Source: Theodoxus fluviatilis (Eukaryota; Mollusca; Gastropoda; Cycloneritida; Neritidae). From it: DNA of 10,000 nucleotides. Below the pieces are notes generated by a model, which had not been told where the DNA came from, did no database searches, and was given only the letters and a program-made list of their open reading frames with translations. Positions 1-6,270 of this stretch are shown here, in pieces (within the stretch, counting starts at the first letter, position 1; every line of letters begins with the position of its first letter). The stretch covers positions 17,501-27,500 of the forward strand of contig JAWQFJ010019963.1 of NCBI GenBank assembly GCA_034096865.1. Reading direction: 5' to 3'. A program made the position numbers and the translations under genes.

Positions 1-12
1 TTGCAAAATCTG

Positions 13-48
13 TGACGTCATCATTTGACGTCGTATAACGTGACGTCA
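13..48. promoter_or_regulatory. cluster of three CRE-like TGACGTC motifs
   Basis: Two perfect copies of the CREB/ATF-type palindrome TGACGTCA lie at 13-20 and 41-48, with a one-base variant (TGACGTCG) at 26-33. Three near-consensus 8-mers in 36 bp is unlikely by chance. In animals this motif binds bZIP factors of the CREB/ATF family. The cluster sits about 80-110 bp upstream of the peptide-coding remnant at 128-253, so it could be the old promoter of that unit, but no TATA box or initiator is evident. It may equally be part of a repeat. Regulatory function is inference. Confidence 0.35.
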
Positions 49-127
49 TTTGCGAGTAGAATTTTCAGGATAATGGATTTGTACACTCGAAGCACCTCCC
101 TCCATAGTCAATAGATGTGAGAGCCTA

Positions 128-253
128 ATCGAGTCAAACTCTTTTCCTACGTTCACAAAACAGCATTTGGCTTCTTTGTATTATGAACGTCTACCAGCAG
201 ACGCAAAAAAGCGATACTACGCTGTGTTGGCGTCAAATTCATTCCATTTGTGA
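128..253 (+). pseudogene. remnant of a conserved peptide, copy 1 (LPADAKKRYY)
   Basis: The open frame from the stop at 125 to TGA at 251-253 contains IESN near its start and LPADAKKRYY near 191-220. A related peptide in the same arrangement occurs at 3583-3735 (IESN..., then LPADVKMRYYEK), 3.4 kb away on the other side of the transposon. Protein-level similarity exceeds DNA similarity, which suggests an ancestral coding sequence. Both copies follow an AATTTTCAG tract (near 62 and 3564) that resembles a splice acceptor. The RYYEK...GLDPYEIP pattern in copy 2 reminds me of the N-terminus of uncharacterised invertebrate proteins carrying SWIM and YqaJ-type domains, many of them repetitive, but that is recall and untested. 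Copy 1 ends abruptly 13 bp before the transposon's target duplication. Confidence 0.4.
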
Positions 254-270
254 AACCGGTAAAGTATATG

Positions 271-454
271 TGTTACCGGAAACAAGCGGAGCCAGGAATT
301 ACGCGTAATCCCTAAGCGTTTTAGTGAATACGCGTAATAACTGTTTCACTCGGGGATTACGCGTAACCACTGAAATTTCCAGTGATTACGTGAAATTCCT
401 GAAAAACGACCCCAGTTATTACGCGTAATCCCTGACACTCTGATACCATGTACT
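271..454. repeat. left terminal inverted repeat of the Ginger-like element
   Basis: These 184 bp pair with 2868-3051 on the other strand without a gap. I see mismatches only at 391, 445, 448 and 453, three of them at the inner edge. The repeat carries five spaced copies of the palindromic core ATTACGCGTAAT or close variants, at about 299, 329, 355, 385 and 418. The terminal TGTTACCGG is directly preceded by the TATG target duplication. Confidence 0.92.
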
Positions 455-818
455 TTAATGTATTCTTGCATTTTTAATGCATTTGTTTAATGTTGGTTTT
501 GTAGTGCCAGAAAATATGTTTCAGAAATAAATAATTTTGTTTTGAAATGTTGATCTGATATTGCAAATACATCATATTGCTTTTGTAGTGATGAATCTTA
601 AATGTGTTTCCTTTCCCTCTCCATGAGACCAATGCAAACAAAGGCTGGCAGCATACATATGATTCTGAATGTTATTAGTTCAGAATTTTATTAGTTTAAT
701 ACTTTATTAGTTAAAACAAACGTAGCGTAAAATGCTCAGTTTAAAAGCATCGAAAGTGTTGGTTCCAAAACAATTCTGAAAATAAATCCTGGCGGTAAGG
801 AACGTTTGCACTGCATTG
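455..818 (-). other. 3' non-coding part of the transposase unit with poly(A) signals
   Basis: This AT-rich stretch lies between the left inverted repeat and the transposase stop codon. On the minus strand, AATAAA hexamers read at 703-708 and 687-692, roughly 110-130 nt past the TGA at 819-821. That is the expected place for a transposase polyadenylation signal. I find no coding signal here. Confidence 0.5.
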
Positions 819-1400
819 TCACTTTTTGAAACAATTAAGGCTGCTATAGCAGCGTGAGTTGCACTTAAGACCGGCTTTAAAGCATCTGCATCGCCTTGTC
901 TGACACTTTTTGGAGCCAGTACAGTTGCATCTTGTGAAGCCTTGCCCACCCGAAGCCGACTGAGAAATGACAGCCGAGCGCAGTGAAACTGTTTTTTCAG
1001 TGTTGATGTCGTCAGTGTGCAGAAGGCGCTGAGGGCAGAGATCGAACTGGTTTTTGGAATACAGACCACTGAGAATACCAGCTTTAACGGCTATCCTGTA
1101 TTGGTCGGTGTCTTCTCGTTTGCAAATTATGATACCAAGAATGTTTCTGGCATCACCTCTCCCGCGATCGACCTGAGGAATCGGCACGGCAACATTGTCT
1201 CCCAATTGGCCAGCCTTCAGATCTTTGCGACTTCTTTTCACCATCCTTTCTGCTTGAGAAGCTTGAGCATCGACTGCTGCACGACGACGCTTTTTGATTG
1301 CTTTGATGTTTTCTGCAACCGTGTGACTTTCATCAGAAGAAACAGGGCTGTCAATTGCAACATCTTTGGCAGTGTGGTTGTCAGGATCTTGTGCTGAGAC

Positions 1401-1416
1401 TTGCTGACTTGCTGAC
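1401..1416 (-). other. 8-bp tandem duplication that frameshifts the transposase
   Basis: TTGCTGAC occurs twice in tandem (1401-1408, 1409-1416). The homologous position in the neighbouring 51-bp repeat unit (about 1459-1466) has it once. Eight extra bases shift the phase. Beyond this point the natural frame (SAQDPDNHTAKDV and on to the Cys-rich tail) stays open to 819, so this one event accounts for the split. Confidence 0.8.
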
Positions 1417-1498
1417 TTGTCACATCGTCAACAGTGTAGTTAGGATCTTGTACTGAGACTTGCTGACTTGTCACATTGTCAACAGTGTAGTCAGAATC
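1401..1498 (-). repeat. 51-bp coding tandem repeat in the transposase linker
   Basis: On the minus strand the peptide YTVDNVTSQQVSVQDPN is followed by YTVDDVTSQQVS and then, in the shifted frame, AQDPDNHT. The unit is 17 codons (51 bp), present about 2.4 times. It falls in the low-complexity linker between the catalytic domain and the Cys-rich tail, where length variation should be tolerated. Confidence 0.75.
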
Positions 1499-1933
1499 TT
1501 CTGTTGGCCTGACTGGTGCGTAAGCAAGAAGACCCTCCTCAGTCTCCATCCTAGCAATCACTTCCTGCGGTAAAGACGAACTAGTAAGGCCGACACGAAC
1601 ATCACAGCCAAACATCGCAGAGTACGGGGAACACTTTATGTCAGAATGGAGAGCACTGTTTTTCTGAAACTGAAAAAACTTGATGCCTGTGGGCCAGTCT
1701 TGTGAGTCGTTGTCAGCCATCCATGCCACCAGCATATCCTTAATGTCACCATTTGCACGTTCAACCGACCCCTGACTTTGGGGATGGCGAGGCTTCCCAT
1801 GCGCCAAGGTTAGGGTGGGCCAAACTTCCGTGGGCCCGCACTGCAGCATTTCATACATAAAAACACAATTAACATATTTTTACGTTTCACAAGCAGGCTG
1901 CTTTATTACTGATCATTGCTTACACACACTGCA

Positions 1934-2146
1934 TCGGCGTCATTATCGTCGTCGTCGTCGTCATCATCAGCGTCGTCATCATCAGCGTCGTCATCATCAT
2001 CGTCTTCATCATCATCGTCGTCGTCATCATCATCGTCGGCGTCATCATCATCATCGTCGTCATCATCATCGTTGTCGTCATCGTCATAGCCGTCGTCATC
2101 AGCGTCCTCGTCATCATCATCGTCGTCATCAACGTCGTCGTCGTCG

Positions 2147-2193
<47 letters not shown>

Positions 2194-2283
2194 GTTGCCG
2201 CCATCGTAATCATCACCGTCGTCGTCATCAACGTCATCATCATCGTCGTCGTCGTCGTCATCATCGTCGACGTCGTTATCATT
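1934..2283. repeat. imperfect trinucleotide tract (CGT/CAT type), about 350 bp
   Basis: The plus strand is built almost entirely of CGT, CAT and CAG triplets, with a pure CAT run near 2147-2193. It lies between the transposase N-terminal exon and the C-terminal part, exactly where catalytic-core exons should be. It may be an expansion inside an intron or a scar filling the deletion. Poly-His/Arg or poly-Met/Thr translations of it are artefacts of the triplet period. Confidence 0.95.
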
Positions 2284-2334
2284 AAAACCTGAGACTGACG
2301 AAAATACTAGACAGAATTCGAAGTGAAAACTTAC

Positions 2335-2498
2335 TTCTCCAGATAGTAGTAACCGAGCCTCCTCTTGCTTTTCGGATTACCAGCAGCTGCTTTCAAGTCA
2401 TCGATGATCTTCTGGTAATCTCTTTTTGGAATTAACCCTCTTTTGTTTGCATTAAAATGCTCGGTGAGAGACTTCGTAAATTTCTCCTCGATCGACAT
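2335..2498 (-). CDS. N-terminal exon of the Ginger-like transposase (partial)
   Basis: From the ATG at 2496-2498 the frame encodes about 54 residues, beginning MSIEEKFTKSL and ending GYYYLEK. I prefer this Met to the in-frame one at 2534 because the part before it looks unconserved. The run IIDDLKAAAGNPKSKRRLGY is typical, from memory, of the N-terminus of invertebrate KRBA2-like integrase proteins. At its end the minus strand reads GAGAA then GTAAGTTTTC, a near-perfect splice donor (GT at 2334-2333), directly before the in-frame stop. This is therefore probably a true first exon. The exons that should follow (zinc finger, first catalytic Asp residues) are absent before 1858. Confidence 0.7.
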
Positions 2499-2722
2499 CT
2501 TGTTGAGACAGGGCACGAATGAAGCATAAAGCAAGGGGCCAGACCAATGGGAAAGAACGCAGGCCTATACGATAAGCCAAAGAATCCGGGGAGCACAGAC
2601 ACAGTTCAAATCTGAACTGCATTCATTGAAATTCGCTCATGTTGATCTAGATCTATCCTTCGTTCATGCATCACGGATTTGAGCTGGTTCAGAATACTGT
2701 CACAAACCTTAGGCTCTCCCAA
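2499..2722 (-). other. presumed 5' leader/promoter side of the transposase unit
   Basis: This is a unique-looking stretch between the likely transposase start and the duplicated right-end sequence. A promoter is expected here by position. I see no convincing TATA box or initiator and no coding sequence on either strand. Confidence 0.3.
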
Positions 2723-2738
2723 CAAGCAAACTACACTG

Positions 2739-2805
<67 letters not shown>

Positions 2806-2915
2806 GGCGTCGTCATCAACGTCATATCAGGAAATACGCGTAATAACTGGGGTCATTTGACAAGCAAACTACACGGCATCAGAGTGTCAGGGATTACGCG
2901 TAATAACTGGGGTCG
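2723..2915. repeat. duplicated right-end segment containing an expanded ATC microsatellite
   Basis: The 14-mer CAAGCAAACTACAC occurs at 2723-2736 and 2861-2874. A downstream motif recurs as well: ATACGCGTAATAACTGGGGTC (about 2833) and ATTACGCGTAATAACTGGGGTC (about 2893). Copy 2 belongs to the right inverted repeat, so copy 1 is a tandem duplication just inside it. Spacing between the two motifs is about 78 bp longer in copy 1, and a pure (ATC)22 run (2740-2805) plus degenerate triplets explains this. Confidence 0.8.
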
Positions 2916-3051
2916 TTTTTCAGGAATTTCGCGTAATCACTGGAAATTTCAGTGGTTACGCGTAATCCCCGAGTGAAACAGTTATTACGCGTATTCACTA
3001 AAACGCTTAGGGATTACGCGTAATTCCTGGCTCCGCTTGTTTCCGGTAACA
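2868..3051. repeat. right terminal inverted repeat of the Ginger-like element
   Basis: This is the reverse complement of 271-454, about 98% identical by eye and of equal length. It ends ...CCGGTAACA, followed by the TATG target duplication at 3052-3055. It holds the same five TACGCGTA-type palindromes. One further copy (ATACGCGTAATAACTGG, from about 2833) lies just inside it as part of a local duplication. Confidence 0.92.
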
Positions 3052-3055
3052 TATG

Positions 3056-3579
3056 TACCATCTAGATCGTTGCCTTCGCTGGTTAAAAGCCTGGAATGAG
3101 GGTGAAAAGGGCACGATTCTAACGCACTTTAGCCAGGCACTCTCCAGCCATGAAAATAGACGCCGACACGTGACCCAGATTCTCGCACTCAGCTGCGTGA
3201 TTCGGGTGTAATACTGCCAATAAACGTCGTTAAGCTTAAGATTACACCCGAATCACACGGACCGTTAAGGTGCATGGAGTACAGTACCGGTCAAAAGTCA
3301 CAACGACCACCGACACCGACCATTTCAGCCTTCTTCATGATGCGTTGGAATTTTGCCGTTGTCGTGGTGGAATCGCCTAGCGAACTAACTGAATGTCGAC
3401 ACAATCACTCGGCACTGTTGCGCATTTGCAGTCAACGTAAGATCTCGTACGACGATTTGATTCAAGGCCTAGTGCTAATTGTTTTGATGGTCTGGTCTCA
3501 GTGTCACAAAAATATGATGATTTAATCAATCCCTGTCCCGGAAATGTTGGGGACAACGACCATTAATTTTCAGCGTAAT
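3056..3579. other. unassigned flank of the transposon
   Basis: I find no gene supported here. An open frame at 3274-3525 has no recognisable domain. The only clear structure is the perfect hairpin at 3197-3256. Confidence 0.4.
3197..3256. repeat. perfect 16-bp inverted repeat (hairpin)
   Basis: GTGATTCGGGTGTAAT at 3197-3212 is exactly complementary to ATTACACCCGAATCAC at 3241-3256, with a 28-nt spacer that contains the palindrome TTAAGCTTAA. It could be the ends of a tiny miniature element or a stem-loop in a transcript. There is no T-run after it and no flanking duplication that I can see. Confidence 0.75.
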
Positions 3580-3582
3580 GAC

Positions 3583-3735
3583 ATCGAGTCAAACAGAGTT
3601 ATCTAACCTACTTCAGCAAAACGCTTCGATGTTGAACCTCTACCAGCAGACGTCAAAATGCGATACTATGAGAAGAATATTGACGTTGATGGGTTAGATC
3701 CGTATGAAATACCAAACAGTTCATGCTATCATCCA
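3583..3735 (+). pseudogene. remnant of a conserved peptide, copy 2 (LPADVKMRYYEK...GLDPYEIP)
   Basis: In the frame of 3658, IESN (3583) is followed by a TAA at 3604, then LPADVKMRYYEK (3640-3675) and GLDPYEIPNSS, before the similarity is lost. The arrangement parallels 128-253, and both sit after an AATTTTCAG tract. The in-frame stop marks it as broken. The RYYEK...GLDPYE signature suggests the N-terminal part of a repetitive invertebrate family associated with SWIM/YqaJ domains. This is from memory and needs a search. Confidence 0.4.
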
Positions 3736-3821
3736 TTTTTCTACAATTTACAGTGCAAAATACGAACCACGGGGGTTTATGACAAGGTCGTTATAAATGC
3801 TTCATATACATACAAGTTTTC

Positions 3822-3884
3822 AATGGCACAGTTGGTAGAGTATTGGGCTCTTGGTCATGCATGACCAGGTTCGATTCTGTGCTG
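3822..3884 (+). ncRNA. tRNA-like pol III promoter relic (SINE head)
   Basis: An A-box-like TGGCACAGTTGG (3824-3835) is followed 44 nt later by a B-box GGTTCGATTC (3868-3877), normal internal promoter spacing. GCACAG near 3826 can pair with CTGTGC near 3877 as a short acceptor-like stem, and GGTCATGCATGACC forms a palindrome between the boxes. A full cloverleaf with a clear anticodon stem cannot be drawn, so this is more likely the head of a tRNA-derived SINE than a working tRNA gene. Confidence 0.5.
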
Positions 3885-3885
3885 A

Positions 3886-4020
3886 AACTTTTTTTTCTTC
3901 TCTTTTTTCGAGGGGTTGTGGGTTCGAACCCGACCTGGTTTTTTGTGTTTGTGTGTGTGTGCGTTTTTTCCTCCTCTTTTCTCGAGAGGTTGCGGGTTCG
4001 AACCCGATCTTCTTTTTTTT
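3886..4020 (+). repeat. two further B-box units (GGTTCGAACC) in a degenerate tandem repeat
   Basis: GGTTCGAACC, a perfect 10-bp palindrome matching the pol III B-box, occurs at 3921-3930 and 3995-4004. Each copy is preceded by a pyrimidine stretch and TCGAGnGGTTGnG and followed by CCGA(C/T)CT and a T-rich run. The unit is about 74 bp. With the B-box at 3868 this makes three B-boxes in 137 bp, but only the first has an A-box. Confidence 0.6.
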
Positions 4021-4369
4021 CTCCAAAACCTGGAGGTTCAGCGCCAGCGGTTTTTATCTCGCTGGTTTCATGATAAAATTTATTTGCCTTTTAAAAATTC
4101 ATAGTCACACGAACATTAGGGGGGAAACTCAGAGCAAAATAATCACCGACCGCTTTCTTGGTAACCTCAAAAATACATCATCTATGCCTGAAATACCACT
4201 ACGAGAGGGATCTCATGATCAATTTGAAAACACAGAAAGTGGAGAACAGCAAAACAAATGGGAGGTTTATGACAGCTGAATAAAGGTAAGTCTCTAAGGA
4301 AACTCCGGGAAAGAAAAGGAACGGTGTCAAGGTCAAACGAGAGAAAATCTTCGACGGAGTAGATAGAAT
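4021..4369. other. unassigned stretch between SINE-like repeats and RT remnant
   Basis: No family is recognised. A hydrophilic open frame on the plus strand (about 4098-4279, with SMPEIPLREGSHDQFE) ends just before AAAG-GTAAGT, a donor-like sequence at about 4287. This could be a chance pattern, a stray exon or upstream retroelement sequence. The RT catalytic motif starts directly downstream. Confidence 0.3.
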
Positions 4370-5300
4370 TATGCTGTTGACGATACAAATGTAGGACTGA
4401 TCTCAACCAACTACGATTCAGCTTATCGCGAATCATTTTGGCTGTTTGGCTTGTGTGTTGATGCCATGTACGTGTGCCGTGTCTTATTGGTTTACTGGTT
4501 TCGCCAAGTTGTTGCTGTGTTGTGTTGCTTTGGGCTTGGCCTACCTGCGTGCTTATGCATTGTATGTGTACTGTGCTTGAGTTTGCTTTGCTTGTGTTTG
4601 CCATTATTTATATGTTTCATGTCTTTCGCGCCTGTAAAGCGCTTTGAGCATGTTATGAAAATGCGCTGTATTAATAAACTTTATTATTATTATCGCGAAT
4701 CATTACGTCAGCTTTCCACCTGGTGCGAAAAGCACAACCTCCGGTTAAATGCTAAGAAGACGAAAAAACTTATTATCAGCTTTTGAAGGAATAAGGAGCC
4801 ACTGCTTCCTGTATACATCAACAACCTTGCAGACGATCTCAGCTAGACAGAACGTAGCAACTCCACACACCAAATAAAACACAAAAGCTATAACAATAAC
4901 AACAACAACCAGTGCATGCAGTGTCTCCGCGTGCAAAGCACACGTTGAAGCCAGCACAGCATCCTGCTCCATCAGGCAGCGATCCAGAGCGGGCTGACCC
5001 ATGGAATCTGTGTATGACCGCGGAGTCACCAAAAAGCAGATCGAAAACGACTTCAATGAGTGCAGAAGAGAGCAGCTAGAATCACCGGCCAGCACATCAC
5101 CCCTCCTGATGACATGATCCCCTTGCATGTCAAGAGAAAGGCAGAGAAACTTCAGCCAGAAAAGACTCGCCCACTGTAGTGTTACACCTCTTTCAGCTGT
5201 TAACACCCGGAATACGCCTGCAGAACTATAAGATGAGAACCACCCGAATGAAAAAATCGTTTCTTCCAACAGTAATTCGTATTTTTAAACAGGTAGCGGG
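4370..5300 (+). pseudogene. decayed non-LTR retrotransposon reverse transcriptase (C-terminal half)
   Basis: The landmarks of a LINE reverse transcriptase appear in order in one plus-strand frame. YAVDDT (4370-4387) stands for the catalytic (F/Y)ADD. DSAYRES then leads, across an inserted element, to LSTWCEKHNLRLN and KTKKLI. LLPVYIN (about 4800), AAIQSGLTHGI (about 4976), RAARITG (about 5069) and KRKAEKL follow. After a one-base phase change near 5160-5180 the typical end comes: LLTPGIRL...RTTRMKKSFLP (about 5200-5275). Several in-frame stops (for example after LIISF at 4784) show it is dead. The catalytic motif has an extra codon. The order and the R-T-x-R-x-K-x-S-F-x-P ending resemble CR1/Jockey-group elements, but the clade is not settled. 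Confidence 0.8.
4438..4689 (+). mobile_element. 252-bp retroposon with TTA-repeat tail, inserted in the RT remnant
   Basis: TTATCGCGAATCATT occurs at 4423-4437 and again at 4690-4704, a 15-bp target duplication. The DNA between is GT-rich and ends GCGCCTGTAAAGCGCTTTGAGC...AATAAACTTTATTATTATTA, a 3' end with a short triplet tail typical of LINE-mobilised sequences in invertebrates. No A- or B-box and no coding capacity are visible. It is probably a 5'-truncated LINE 3' UTR or a SINE sharing that tail. Removing it with one duplication copy restores the RT frame around DSAYRES. The insertion is therefore younger than the RT element. Confidence 0.85.
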
Positions 5301-5372
5301 CTTGAGGGAGGGACAGAGAGGAGAAAGGGTTGTTTTATCTTGGAATATACCTACATACATAAGTAAGATAGT

Positions 5373-6158
5373 TGTCGCGACCACACCCGCTGGGTGGGCC
5401 CTTACCCTCTCAGGCAGAGGGAGTCAGGAACTCAAACCCTTTTTAAACAATTACTGACACACTTTTAGAAACAAGAATATATTTATTAACCCCACCCTCA
5501 GCGCCCCACAGAATGAGATGGGAACGGTGGGAAGGATGGTTGGTGATGATATCAGATGAACGAAGAATGCAACTTATGTAACTAACAATGACACCTCAAA
5601 CAGTTCTATCCCACACACACACCTTCACCCTACCACATGTGAAACTACGTTATCACTTACCCCGAAAACCCAAAAATTATACCACAACAAACCACAGTCC
5701 ACCCAAACTTCCCACCCGCTTCTAAACCAACTAACTCACAACCTAGTGCAAACTTACACAACGACATTTACACACGACAAATACTCACATGGAAGAAACC
5801 CAGCCCTTCCCCTGGTGACGATGTCTGGCGGTCTATACCGAACAAAGACAATGTTGTCTTTATCTATTTTGGGCTGGCAGAAGCCACGCCACACTCTGGG
5901 GCAACACAAGTCGCGCCACTCCAGGCTAAAACCTGTTCATTGGCACCCGCCGCTCGAAACGGTCTTGCCAATCTATCTTTCTTCAAAAAACTGGCCAACC
6001 CCAGTGACGTCGACTCAAGCTTCTTTTATGACGTCATAATTTTCCCTAACCCAAAACAGAGAGAAAAAACAGAGACAAGAGATGCGCTATCACGCTGCAA
6101 CTACACAAGTACATGAACGAGAACATTAACATTCAAAAACCGCAACCTGCTCGCGACA
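5373..6158 (-). mobile_element. solo LTR, 786 bp
   Basis: The segment starts TGTCGCGACC and ends CTCGCGACA, giving TG...CA ends with the 8-bp inverted termini TGTCGCGA/TCGCGACA. ATAGT lies on both sides (5368-5372 and 6159-6163), a 5-bp target duplication as made by Gypsy, BEL and other LTR retrotransposons. No gag-pol, primer-binding site or second LTR is present, so it is best read as a solo LTR left by LTR-LTR recombination. Minus-strand orientation is tentative. On that strand AATAAA reads near 5487-5482, close to the 3' end, and a CRE palindrome followed by CATAAAAG lies near the 5' end. It landed about 70 bp beyond the RT coding end. Confidence 0.85.
6026..6039. promoter_or_regulatory. 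14-bp CRE palindrome inside the LTR
   Basis: TTATGACGTCATAA is a perfect palindrome centred on TGACGTCA, with a partial site (TGACGTCG) at 6005-6012. On the minus strand it runs into ATAAAAG, a weak TATA-like match, as expected for a U3 enhancer/promoter. CREB/ATF control is inferred only. Confidence 0.4.
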
Positions 6159-6270
6159 ATAGTGTTATACTTGCTGGTACGTAAATAAGATATATCGATG
6201 TTGTACTACATGCACACTACTGGCTTGTCTGAAGCATCCTAAATTTTCATGAATAGAGCAATAACAGATA

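Larger units (their letters stand above)
819..1858 (-). pseudogene. C-terminal part of a Ginger/KRBA2-like integrase transposase, frameshifted
   Basis: Reading starts near 1858. Residues 12-36 hold VWPTLTLAHGKPRHPQSQGSVERAN, the end of the integrase catalytic domain; E33 (codon 1760-1762) matches the third acidic residue of the D,D-35-E triad. The first two Asp residues and the HHCC zinc finger are not encoded upstream. A 51-bp duplicated segment (TVDxVTSQQVS) follows. The first frame ends at 1238, but the natural frame continues in another phase to TGA at 819-821 with a Cys-rich tail. Counted from the Met at 1244, that tail has Cys at 106, 108, 114, 119, 121, 128, 132 and 138, a CXC-like cluster. 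The phase change is explained by an 8-bp tandem duplication at 1401-1416. Similar proteins are annotated in invertebrates as KRAB-A domain-containing protein 2-like. A splice acceptor (CTGCAG, ending at 1841) may precede CGPTEVWP. Confidence 0.85.
271..3051 (-). mobile_element. Ginger-like DNA transposon, internally deleted and non-autonomous
   Basis: The element is 2781 bp. It begins TGTTACCGG at 271 and ends CCGGTAACA at 3051, and TATG lies directly on both sides (267-270 and 3052-3055). Its 184-bp terminal inverted repeats differ at only about four positions by eye. Inside, on the minus strand, are an N-terminal exon (2335-2498) and the C-terminal part (819-1858) of an integrase-like transposase with the motif HPQSQGSVERAN. 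Ginger DNA transposons are known for gypsy-integrase-like transposases, TGTNR termini and 4-bp target duplications, and all three fit here. The catalytic core between the two coding parts is absent and triplet repeats occupy the gap, so this copy cannot make active transposase. It could only have been moved in trans by an intact relative. Confidence 0.88.

Noticed and set aside
1815..2285. His/Arg-rich plus-strand and Met/Thr-rich minus-strand frames
   Set aside because: Triplet repeat translated in frame; it lies in the gap of the broken transposase.
3822..3884. Functional tRNA gene
   Set aside because: A- and B-boxes are present, but no complete cloverleaf or clear anticodon stem can be drawn.
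4438..4689. Classical tRNA-derived SINE
   Set aside because: No A- or B-box is visible in the unit; only the LINE-like 3' tail and target duplication are supported.
4745..5269. Minus-strand 174-codon frame with hydrophobic stretches
   Set aside because: It is the antisense of the reverse transcriptase remnant, whose ordered motifs on the plus strand are far more convincing.
5746..6039. Plus-strand 97-codon frame
   Set aside because: It lies inside the solo LTR, is low in complexity and has no domain.
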